Positions 1-12,900 of a DNA stretch of 64,000 bases are shown in pieces. The notes beneath the pieces were generated by a model. The model did not search any database and was not told the DNA's origin. It was given only the letters and a program-made list of their open reading frames with translations. Source of the DNA: Nymphalis io. Lineage: Eukaryota > Arthropoda > Insecta > Lepidoptera > Nymphalidae. Location: NCBI RefSeq assembly GCF_905147045.1, contig NC_065895.1, positions 2,981,001-3,045,000 on the forward strand. Direction: 5' to 3'. Each line of letters starts with the position of its first letter. The stretch's first letter is position 1. The translations under genes were made by a program, and so were the position numbers.

Positions 1-30
1 ACAATTAACATTATAAGCTTCCCCCTACAG

Positions 31-3000
31 AAGTTAAGAAGTATAAGCATGACTATTGGCTGGGAGCCACTGTCACAAAGGGATCTTCATTCTTCGTGGT
101 GAGTAGTAAATTATTTATTTATTTATTTTTACATACAATGTCATGACACTTATAGCATATATATATTTTTTGTAGTATAGGTAGGCGGACGAGCATATGG
201 GCCACCTTATGGTAAGTGGTCACTAACGCCAATAGACATTGGCATTTTAAGAAATGTTATCGCTATCATATGTTGACATCGCTTACATCACCAATGCGCC
301 ACCAACCCTTGGAACCAAGATAACCCTTCAAATCGGAACACAAAAATACCAAGTACTGCCGTTTTGCGGTAGAATATCTGATGAGTAAGTGGTACCTATC
401 CAGATGAGCTTGTACAAAGCCCTACCATCAATAAAAATATAAAATAATACATACATCATCTAAGTTTCGGCCGATAATTATTCTGTTTTAAATAGAGTAT
501 TTTTTTAAATTAAATACTATTAAATTAAAACTAAATTTTATATTCCAGACTTGCGCTCCAAGAGTTGTAGAATACAGTAAGTTTTTTAATATATTTTTAT
601 TTACTTTAAATATAAAACATATTTTGATTATATAATAGACAATATTGTTTAATGTTATTTAATGTCTAAACCAATTCACAATGCAATAATGATCATCGAA
701 TATATTTAAAGTGTAATAACAGTAACAGTAACAGCCTGTGAATGTACCACTGCTGGGCTAAGGCCTCCTCTTCCTTTTTGAGGAGAAGGTTTAGAGCTTA
801 TTCCACCACGCTGCTCCAATGCGGCTTGGTGAAATACACATGAGGCAGAATTTTAGTGAAATTCGACACATGCAGGTTTCCTCACGCTGTTTTCCTTCAC
901 CGTCTAGCACAAGATGAACTATAATAACAAATTTAAAACATGAAAATTCAGTGATGCCTTCCCGGGTTTGAACGATCATCAGTTAAGATTCACGCGTTCT
1001 TACCACTGGGCCATCTCGGCCGTTAGCCCGGCTAGCTCAATCGGTAGAGAGGTAATAATAGTATAAAAATAAATTAAATAATTTATTATTAAAAATGTAG
1101 TAGTATGTCTAGTTTTCATTATAAAATTATTCTGCTAGGAGACTAAACGACTCTTCAAGTAACGAAACGTAAGTAAGAATATTTATAAAACTTATACAGT
1201 AAACAGTAACAGCCTGTTAATGACCCACTGCTGGGCTAAGGCCTCCTCTCCCTTTTGAGTAGAAGGTTTGGAGCTTATTCCACCACGCTGCTCCAATGCG
1301 GGTTGGTAGAATACACATGTGGCAGAATTTCAATGAAATTAGACACATGCAGGTTTCATCACGATGTTTTCCTTCACCGTTAAGCACGAGATGAATTATA
1401 AACACAAATTAAGCACATGAAAATTCAGTGGTGCTTGCCCGGGTTTGAACCCACGATCATCGGTTAAGATTAACGCGTTCTTACCACTAGGCCATCTCGG
1501 CTTCTTATAACTCTTGTTAATTAATTTTTAAAAATCTAAATTTTTTGATAAAGTCTTGGGTTGAGTTGTATCATGTTGTGAATAGAAAAATAAATTAAAT
1601 AGTTTTCAAAGGAGAAGTTAAGACACATATTCAAAACAAAGTTACATTTGAATAAATTTATTTGTTGTTTTTCAAACGCATTATTTTTCTACAAACATTT
1701 CCTCGTTTTGTATTAAGCGTTGATATTTGATGGCTCATTTATATTATATATTATAAATTAATTTTATATAAGCCCGTATAAGAAATTAAATATACTTCAA
1801 TCCGACATATCATAAAAAAACGAAATCACGTTATAAATTATGAATTTACTCAGAAATCAAAATATAATGAAATAAATAACATTATAGGTATATTAACTAA
1901 GCTCTAACATGTATATCCAAAGCCAATTCAATTCAAAAAAAAAAGGTATTCAATGTTATGACGATCTAATACGAAATTCTTAATATATTTGACGTTGCGT
2001 TTTTCTTTTACAGGCAGATTTTCGACGAACTGGTACACAGCGGGAACATGTTATAATTTCACAAGTAAAACAAACATAAAACTACCATCAAAGCTAGAAA
2101 ACACTGTTTTGTTTAGTAAGTATAATAATGATAATAATAATAAGCGCACAAAGTAAATTAATGTTCGAATAAACGCTCCGAAAAATGTCATCGATACTTT
2201 AATGTTTACTTTCCCTCAGATGGAAATTCCGATTCTTTTGGATGGAGCATCAATGTGGATCCATTAAATAGAATTATGATCGGTGGTCCCGCCTTAATTG
2301 GTGGTAAGTGGTAGTTGTAATTTCTAACTGTACAATAATATCTTACGCTTTTGCCGAATAAGTATAAAAATATTTGTATTTCTTTAAACGAAATAGGCAT
2401 CTGTACTTAAATATATTTGGACAAAGCTGAAAAATTTTATGAAGAAGAATTGCTTAGTATGTTTTTTTCAGATCTGAATTAAATGTTTAATGTTTTTATA
2501 GGTTATGTGAGAATTCATCAAACGCACTTCACTACGCCATACATTTTGAGGAATACAACCAATACATACAATTTTGGTACGGATGTTCATACAACATTTT
2601 ATCTCATCTTATAAAGATAAATATATAAGGATATGCTCATAGGGCAGTCAAACAAACACTAAAATCGATAACTCAGTTCCTCTATAACAAACTTCATCAA
2701 CAAAAATAAATTTAAACAGTCTTAAAAAAAACAGAGCAAGTTTTTTTAAAAACAAAACCAAACTTAACAAGCTTCATAGCTTGTTAAGTTTGATATAGGC
2801 TCATGCCTATCACTAGATCACACAGCTCTATCATTGTAGATGCAATAAGACGAGACATTAAATCAAATAAAATTGAAATAAATTTCAGGATACAGCATTG
2901 CAAGTGGTTATTTTCTATCGGATAAGGACCTTACCTTTGCCGTCAGTTCTACTTATGGAGCGTATGGCGAAGGCCAGGTATTTGACAAAATATCTTGCAA

Positions 3001-6000
3001 ATGTAAACCAATTGCTATTATTCTGATGTTCCTGCTACTTTTTTATTCCTACAAATGACTTGGTTGCAGGTGTTTATATTTAGCACAGATTTCAAAGACA
3101 AGTACAGAATCATCAATAAAGGAATAGGGTCTATGTATGGAGCTGTACTTTGCGCTTTACGTTTGGAAGGAAATCGTTCTTCTTTGTTGGTAGGAGCACC
3201 AACATATACGACAAACCCTCATGAATATGACCAAGGTGCCATCTACCTATATGTGCCGAATTATTCTGCTAATACCACTGAGGTATTGTTACATTTTTAT
3301 GACGTGAAATGATTATTAATGATAATATCCTGGGACATAATTAACACATGGTCATCTGATCCCAAATTAAGCTGAGTTTGTACTATAGAAACCAGACAAT
3401 TGATATACTACATATACTACTTTTCTTTTGTAACAGATTGTTGAACAGTTCATGTTCATGCACACAAATGTCTATCCTTTGTGGGAATCGAATCCACTAC
3501 CGTCGGCGTGACGGCAAGTATTTACCAACCACGCCAACCGGCCCGCCAAATTACAAATACATCTTAGTGTGGAACTTTATGCTAATAGCCGAGATGAGTC
3601 ATGATGACATATTAAAACGATCACATAATTTCGACCGAAGATCGGAGGGTCAAATCCGGATAAAGAGCACTGAGTATTCGTGTGTTTAGATTCTGTTTAT
3701 AATTTATCCCCTGTTCCGAGTGAAGGAAAATATTTTATTTATTTATTTATTTATTTATTAGGGAAACATACAGCATATCGTATATTACAACTTAATATAA
3801 TAATCATATTTTAACACTTATGCCAGTTAAGTTTCCACTACTGTTTTAACAGGGAAGTGGACTAATTTTGATGTTACATAAAATATAACTATTTATGACA
3901 AAGTAAAATTTTAACGTAAATATGGTTATGGTTAATTACTAATAAGTATTTTTCACAAGATTATAAAATTTACTTAAACTATTTTTAAACAGATCAATGT
4001 GGTTGTATTTTCTATTATGACTATTACAAGATCTTAGAATAAAAGAATTTTTGAAATAATTAGTTTTATAAATGGGTATTGAAAAAGTATCCTGAGAGCG
4101 AGCGTTAAAACGAGGACACTTAAATAAAATCTCACTGAGCAGATATGGAGAATCAATTAAATTATTTAATATTTTGTAAAGAAACATTTGGTCTCTTTGT
4201 TCTCTACGTTCTTCAAGTGGCATAAAAACAGAGTCAGGAAAAGTAAATTTGTATCGCAACCTCCTGATAAATTTGTTTTGTATATTTTCAATTAAGTTGA
4301 CATATTTTGCATATTGTGGATTCCAAACAGTTGACGCATACTCTAAATGTGATCTAACGAAAGCATTGTACAAAATTACAAAGGTATGAATATTTTTAAA
4401 ATCTGCCCCTTGCCGAAAGATAAATCCAAGCATTTTATACGACTTCATCACTATTTCCTCAATATGCTTATCGAATATAAGTTTGTTGTCTAGTTGTACC
4501 CCAAGGTCTCTCACCTCGGTTACCCTTTTTAATTTAGTATTAAATATGGAATAGTCAAAAATTATTTGTTCTTTTTTTTTCGAAAATGTAATTACACAGC
4601 ACTTGTCAACATTAAGCTGCAAATTATTAGCAATGCAATATTGTCCTAATTTATTTAAATCCTCTTGTAAATGAAAACAGTCTTGATTATTTTTTATTAT
4701 CTTAAAAATTTTAGTGTCATCAGCGTATAATAAAACTTGAGAATTTTTGAAACAATTAGTTACGTCATTAATAAAAATGTTAAAAAGTAAAGGGCCAAGG
4801 TGAGAACCTTGTGGTACACCTGATGTTACAGGAATAAAACTAGACGTATATCCTTTAATAGCAACGGCTTGAGATCTTTCGCGGAGTCATATCATGCAGA
4901 GACTCGCATGTTTCGGACATTCCGCCACATGTTTAACTCGCACTCAAGCAGCGTGACGCCAAGAGCTCCAAACCTTTTAAATGGAAAAGTAACATTTGCG
5001 CAGCGGTAGGACATACATATATGAATAAAAAATATATATTTACTGGTACTAGGGCTTTATACAAGCTCGTCTGGGTAGGTAACACCCACTCATCAGATAT
5101 TCTACCGCAAAACATCAGTAGTTTATATTATTATGTGTCCGGTTTGAAGGGTGCGTGAGCCAGTGTAATTACAGGCGCAAAGGACGTAACCGATGGTAAA
5201 CATTTCTTACACTGCCAATATCTATGGGCGTTGCTGACCACTTACCATCAGGTGACCCATATGCTCGTCCGCCTACCTATATATATATATATAATAAGGA
5301 ATATTTTAAATTATGAAATGTTTCGTCTAGCTTTTTACAGTTCATATTTTTTTGAGTAATGTATCGTCATCTATCTAATTTAAGAAGCTGGTACTTAAGA
5401 GGATAATAAATGGGACGTCAAGCGGTGGTTATTTCGGTTACTCTATTGTCAATATCGGAGATTTGGATGGCGACGGTAAAGATGGTAAGTAATTATTTTA
5501 ATATAAATGGGGCTAGAGATATTTCGTACAGACGCGCGGTTGAAGCGCGGATGTTAACTCATACTGTTGATTTTAGATTTGTTAATATTTAATTAAAAGT
5601 TAAGTATCATGTTCTCATAAGTATGATATATTTGTGAATAATAATCACAGTGATAAATAGCAAGATTTAAACCAAAATCAGATTCAGGTTAAATTTTGAT
5701 GACTCTTTTAGAAATTGCAATTGGAGCGCCATATGAAGATGCAGGAAAGGGAGCAGTGTACATTTACTCAGGCCATGGTCTTCTTTCTGGCAAGACTTGG
5801 CTACAGAAAATCTATCGAAATGAGTTCCAATCCTTTGGATTTAGTCTTGCAGCATTTACTGAATCCTATGAAGATGTATGCAATGGTATGATTATTTATT
5901 TATTATATAATTTTCGGGACAACCAACACACAGTTAAATAAGTTTTGTGTATACTGTGGTATGCACAAAACTTATATTTACTTAAGGAATACCACAAGAG

Positions 6001-6919
6001 TTACATAACGATAACTTACATATATGTTTTACTCATATAAGCACTTTATGTCTATGTAAGTTTTCGTAATAATTAATTGCGATAACATATAAATAGTTAA
6101 ATGAAAAAAAATACTAAGCTAATAGCATTTGAGCTAAACTGGAGCCCCCCTCGGAAACTGATCATTTAAAAATGTGACATTTGTGTGATTATACTGATAT
6201 ATAGAACGATATGTACAAAGTATAATGTCAATTCCTTGACAGAAAACCCGATAACGTTTCATTTAACAATACAATACAGTAACAGCCTGTTACTGTCCCA
6301 TTGCTAGGCTAAGGCCTCATTCCACCACGCTGCTAAAATGCTGATTGGTAGAATATACATGTGACAGAATTTCAATTAAAATTAGACCTATAGGTTTCCT
6401 CACAATGTTTCCCTTCACCGTAAAGCACGAGGTGAATTATAAACACAAATTGAGCACATGAAAATTCAGTGGTTCTTGCCCGGGCTTGAACCTACGATCA
6501 TTGGTTAAGATTCACGCGTTCTAACTACTCACTAGGCCATCTCGGCTATGGCTCATTTACTGATCCTTAATACAAAAACGTAACGCACATACCCCGGGTA
6601 TGCAGCGCTATAATAAACTGCAGCATCATAGCTATTAGACGAATACTATGAATGACATTGAAACTTTACTAATTTATTTATTTTATAGAATAATAATAAA
6701 CTCAATATAATTCCCTAGTTTACTTAAATTTATGATATTTGTATGATAAGATATAAGATGATATTAATACGAGTATTTTTTTTTAAGTTTTAAAAGTTAG
6801 TAGAAATAATATTTATTTCAGGGTTAGCTATCAGCGCTCCACTAGACAACAAAGTATTTCTATACAAATGTACAGCTTACATCACCGTAAATTTACGCAC
6901 AAAATTTCCGGATTTACAG
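31..6919 (+). CDS. Integrin alpha beta-propeller portion (10 exons)
   Basis: This part of the integrin alpha chain encodes about 335 residues of FG-GAP propeller blades. Blades are recognisable by FGWSINVD...MIGGP (2220-2303), YSIASGYF...AVSSTYG (2889-2977), YGAVLCAL...LLVGAP (3070-3282), FGYSIVNIGDLDGDGKDEIAIGAP (split 5385-5484/5712-5885) and FGFSLAAF...LAISAP (5712-5885/6822-6919). Only the blade spanning 5385-5885 keeps a full DxDxDG calcium loop. The preceding blade reads ALRLEGNRSS and the following one TESYEDVCNG at the same position, so these calcium sites look lost. The exon at 549-576 is a 28-nt microexon carrying TCAPR. Confidence 0.9.
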
Positions 6920-9900
6920 GTATGATATTTTTGAATTTCTCTATTATCTATATATCCAAATAATAAAATTATAACAGGCCGATATCATGATGTTAATATC
7001 ATGATATGAATGTCATTATCATTCGAACGTACCCGTGTTTAATTGAAAAATTCAATAAAAGACGATATCGATGACAATGACCATAACTTTGATTATAAGG
7101 TCCTCCAGACCGATTTCGGCCACGGCGGCCATTCTCAAGATAGATTAGCCAACTGTGCAGGACATATGTGCACAAGTATGTGTGAAAACACAGGTGCACT
7201 CGCTACCCCCTAACTCTCCTAATCCGTTGGGACGGATTTTCGTGCTTACCGAGGTACGGGAGTGTGCCCTTTCAACTTTCAAACTCCGGGAATTTTGACA
7301 TAAAAACCAAATTACTTTTTATTGACCCGACCTGGGCCATTTGAACCCAGGGCCTCAGGGACTGCAGCCTTATATCTAGCCACTAGACCAACGATGCAGT
7401 CACTTAGCACTTTACTGTATGGGCGAATATAGGACTAGGACTTTATTTTACATATGCAATAAGTCAAATATATAGTACTATATTTATTTTGAAATAATCA
7501 TGCTATCATTCCAGAAACGCGAGAATCAACTACATTTTAAATTCGATGCATGTATCGATTTTACCTATCCTAGTAAACCAAAATTTATTGACTCAGGTAA
7601 GTTTGTTTTTTATCCTTATGTTAAAATGTCAGTCAATTTAAAGGAACAGATTAATCGTTACCAAGAAAAAACATGCATAATTTATTTTATGAGATTACTA
7701 AAATAATATATCAACACTCATCCGAAAAACCCGTTGTAACCCCTCCTTTAGAGGAAATTAGGGGATATCTTGCGCATACCATGATGGTGCCTCAAAACAC
7801 GTTTTTTTTTTACCAATTTGACAAATTTTATTTGCAAAGTGGTCACACTGCTGAACTTTTTTTTGCCGATATTTGTAAATCCCAAAATAAACATGAGTTT
7901 CATTTAACACGAAACACATAAAGTGAAGCTTATTTAGCTGTGTAGACTCTAGTTATGTGAAGTTCACTGAACCCAAATTAGGATGGAACTTATAATTATA
8001 CCGTTGTGTAGACGGTAGCGCCATTTCAACATCCAGAACACGTCTCTGAAACTTGATACTGCCGCTGAAGCTACTCAAGTGCCGCAAATAGTACTTGCAG
8101 CATTTTAATTATTATGAATTGGCTGCACTTTTTGAGATTATAATTTCTGTGTCAGTATATACCAATAAAAATAACGAAAAATCAATAGATAGTTTAATCC
8201 GACCTCAAAAATAACATTGCACTAATAAAGTGAAACACAACTCAATAGTTTTTATTTAAAAAAAATGTGTTCTACAAAACTGTCAGAAGTCGGGAAACAA
8301 ATATGGGATTTCTTATCCAAAAAATATGGATCGCCCTAGGACTTAGCTTTAGTAGTACACAGAAGTCATGCAAATCGGTCTAGCCGTTTTAAAATAAACC
8401 ATTAATATCCTTACTAATATTATAAATGCGAAAGTGACTTTATTTGTTTGCTACGCTTTCTTAGCTCATCCGATCACCATGAAATTTTGCATACACTTTG
8501 TCAGGGGAATAGAATAGGATGAAGATGTACCTTCCCACCTCTCATACGCAGGTCCACGGGCGGAAACTATACAGCATATGTGTCATACATACGAGTACAA
8601 ACAACGCCTTTTTTGATTTCGTTTACAAAACTTATATAGTCTCTATAAGACTGTTACCATATACACTGATTGTGAACCATGTTTCTTGTCACCAACAAGC
8701 CAATGACTACTTTACTTTAAAATTAAGCTACGCAATTAAGAGGCATATTCTGTTCACGTCTTAGGTTCAACGCCTCAGCATTCTCTAATGGGCTTGCTCT
8801 TTTATAATTTAAAAACCCTATTTTTGTTATTGTAATTTGAAATATCAAAAAATTATATTATATCCAATAATATAATATTTTTTTCTTTTTTAAATGTAAC
8901 GCAAATAATATTATCATAAGGTTAAAATATATTATTTAATTCCTGTTCGGTCGGTCTGGGTTATACATAACTTGAAATCTAGACAGATTGTATATAATAT
9001 TCTTTTTTTATATAGAATAAGAAAGCGGACGAGCATATGGGCCACCTGATGGTAAGTGGTCACCAACGCCCATAGACATTGGCATTGTAAGAAATGTTAA
9101 TCATCGTTTACATCACCTATGCGCCACCAACCTTGGGAACTAAGATGTTATGTCCCTTGTGCCTGTAATTACACTGGCTCACTCACCCTTCAAACCGGAA
9201 CAAAACAATACAAAGTGCTGCTGTTTTGCGGTAGAATATCTGATGAGTGGGTGGTACCTACCCACAAGAGCTTGCACAAAGCTCTACCACCAGTCAAAAT
9301 CTAGTCTATAATCAATAATCTAGTCTATTCTGTGTATTACATACAAACAAACATAATATATGGGGGTTATTTATGCCGTTTATATAAAAAAATATTAGCC
9401 GTAATTAGTGTAATTTTATATTACAGAAATTGAGTTCAAAGTTAAAATAACTCACACATATGCAAAGTTAGACAACTCCGCGCCAGATGGATCAATTACA
9501 AATCCTATAAATTTGGGACAACGTCGCGAAAGCTTTTGCGCTAGCTTCAAAGTGTTGACACCAGAGGTACGTATAATAAGCAAGTATTATAGCATAATAT
9601 AACAAAATAGATCCTGATGACATTAGTGGATAAAGCTTCCTATCCCTTAAAATATTCTTTTTAATCTCAATTGTGATCATAATTATGGCAGTAAATCACT
9701 TGAATATTCACAGGAAGGTGATTACAACGAAATGATAAAATATAACATAACGGTGGATTTAACCAATCGAATGATGAAAAAAACAAAAGAAAAGTTTGAT
9801 AGAGCTCATGTACTTCTAAGTGATAGAAGTGTCCGTTCGTTGGAAGGTCAGCTTTGGGCAGCTAACTGTAAAAGCACCTACGGTCGCTGCGTCCCCCAGC

Positions 9901-12900
9901 TCAGCCTTGAGACTTTCACAACCCTAACGTAAGTTTTACGAGTTAATGATTCCAAACCTAAATTATCGCGTTTACTATATAACAGCAAATTTATTTGTAC
10001 TAATCGTACATTTTCTTCTTACAAGAAAAAAATACGAAGATTTAATCATATTGACATTTACTCAGACTTATTTACTCACAAGTTTCATTCGTCATCATCT
10101 TCATCATTATTTACTTGCCCTTATCCCACTTGCTGAGGATGGGCGCAGCCGATCCGATGGTGAGAGCCATCGTTTGAGATAAATTACTAACTACTACTAC
10201 TATATCGGACCTACTCACCTTTATCACATATAGCATAATATTCTTTGAGTGTCAATTCTTCCGCAGAGATCCTTACTTAGTCAGCAATTCAAAAAAAGAA
10301 AAATTTTCTCTAATGATATTGAACTCTGGCGAGATTGCCTATAACCCGTGCGTGATAGTGACAGTACTCGGCGCTCATGTGCTGAGCCACCCCCCTGGAT
10401 GCACGCGCGGTGAAGACGCGGAGCAAGTTATTTGTAAACCAAATAAAATGTTGATTAATGGATATAAATGGGTAAGTTCTTTAGGTACGTTTATATTTTA
10501 CATAACATTATTAAGCACCGAGAATATACTATACAAAATAAAATTAATTTTAATTAACATAAGATAAAAAAAACTAAATAATTTATTATATATAAACTAA
10601 TAATATATTTCTTAAAACAGTAAATTCATTACTTTTAATATTTAGATAGACAAAGGTGTAGAAAAGTATATTTTGATCTGTATTTCAAGTAGGCTCTTGA
10701 AATAGGGTATCAAAATATAATCGATATTTTACAAGATTTATTCAAATTTAAGTTTACAAAAGTTATTAAATATTATATTATTTTAGCCCACTGGTAATAT
10801 CGAGATTGATACATCGTTTGCAACAAATCAATTAGATAATTTATCGATCCAGTCGGACCTGTACAATAATTGCAATGACAAAACAGATAAAAAAACAAAC
10901 ACGAATTTTTTCAGTCTGATATATGACTTCAGTGGAATTAATATACAAGGGTGAGTTATAAAACTAGTAACAAATAAAATAAAATGATAATAAATTTAAT
11001 TTTCTATTTAAATGTAGGCAGACTGGCAAATGGGCCACACGGGTAATTGCTCACTTTCGCCTCTAGATATAGGCCCTGTAAGAAATATTAATAATCCCTT
11101 ACATCGTCAATGCACAACCAACTTTGAAAACTAAGATGTTATATCTCTTGTGCCTGTTATTTCCGCCAGAATTATCTGCTCACCAATTATTACATCACGC
11201 TACTACAATGCAATACACGTAAGGCAGATATTCAGTCATGAGGCACATATGCAGGTTTCCTCACCCTTCCATGAACACGAGATAAATTATGAACTTGATT
11301 ATTAGACATGATAATGTACAATAAAGTAAATATTTTTCAAAGGATTTTATTTTACATAATTTATTTGCAGTCTTTCTAACCCGAGCAAAAACTTAAATAT
11401 TACAACCGTTGATGTCACACTAGGGAAGCAATTTCACCATTTATATTCGGTAAGTTTTACGGCAAAAGATATTTGTCCAACGACAAAGGATTCATGTTCT
11501 TGTTGCTCTTCGATATTAAAAATTAAAATCTTACTGCAAAACATGATTGTGAAATAATAGTGCTGCGAGCTACAAAGTCTCTCTTGTATTGAATCCAATT
11601 TATTTACTATTTCAGATAAAAAATGATGGTTCGACAGACTACTTGAACGCTAAATTTAAAATTTTGCTAGAAAAGAGGAAATATTTAAGTTACTCATTAG
11701 AGGTAAGTTACGAATCGAATACTAAGTTTTGTATAATATAATCGAATTTCTATTTTGTTAAAGTAGTATTTGTATCGTGTTTGGTAACGTATAAGATACT
11801 TTATTACTATTAACAAAACGAAATAAATATTGTCAAATAAAATTAATATCTAATGATTATGGTCAGCCATCACGGTATTAAGAACAATTATTACAATATT
11901 TTTATTTGTTTCTATTTGTTCATAACACTTTCTATAAAAATGAGGCAATGACGCATATAGTAAATAAGTGTTTTTTTTTTTTGGAATTCACCAGCGGACT
12001 TAGAACACTGTAGGGGACAAAGCTGACTAAGTAAATTTCTATTCGATTCTCTAATTTATACTAAATACTGGCTGGATGATTCCTAAATTAACTTCGACAA
12101 ATCTTTTCAACATATATTTCATAAGGTTTAAGGTTAAGATTATCAGTCTAATTTTAAGAAAAAGATATTTAAGACTTAAATAATCGTATTTCTTAAGGTG
12201 TCCTCCAAATCCAATATCATAGAAAAAAAGGAGACAGACAACATGATCGAATACACATATAAAGTCCAAGAGCTGGCCAGAAGGAATGAAACGAATGTGT
12301 ATTTATGTATAAATATCGTGCCAGAAACCCTAGGTTCGTATAGTAGCTATATTTTTTTTGACTGCCTCATTGGTCTAGTGGCTTGATGTACGGCCGCAGA
12401 CCCGGAGGTCCTGAGTTCAATACCCAGGTGGGGCCAATAATAAGTTATTAGTTTTTCTGTCAGAAAATTCTCAGTAGCAGCCCGGGGTCTGGAAGTTGGA
12501 AGTGTGTACACTTCCGTGCCTCAGAAAGCACGTAAAGCCTTGGTCCTGCGCCTGAACTCTTTCCGGTCGTGTCGGATTGCCGTCCCATCGGATTATGAGA
12601 GTTAGGGAATAGAGAGTATACCTGTGTTTGCGCACACACTTATGCACTATAATATCTCCTGCGCAGTTGGCTAGTCTCTCTTGAGATTGGCCGCCGTAGC
12701 CGAAATCGGTCTGGATGACATGATAATAGTGTTTAACTGCTTAATCAATTAATAAGATATTCATTTTAAAATTTTAACTATTTCCAAAATATCAAATCAA
12801 AGTATGTATGATGATAGTAGGGCTTTGTGTTACAGTACCGAAGTCTAAAAGCGGTGGCGACTACTTACCATCAGGCCCATTTGTCAGAATATCTATCCAT

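Noticed and set aside
1217..1405. Frame of about 62 codons repeated at 791-979, 38214-38402, 20735-20932 and 36947-37150
   Set aside because: These frames run through family A SINE copies in one or the other orientation and have no independent coding evidence.
3733..3760. CRISPR-like or regulatory short repeats (TTTA)n
   Set aside because: Simple-sequence tail of the non-LTR element; there are no spacers.
9119..9304. A recurring plus-strand frame of about 60 codons (also at 17990-18178 and 63514-63699)
   Set aside because: All copies lie inside family B repeats read against their sense strand. The similarity comes from recent repeat copying, not from protein selection.
12360..12440. Possible functional tRNA gene
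   Set aside because: Box A and B motifs are present, but the sequence does not close into a tRNA cloverleaf and is the head of a family C SINE.
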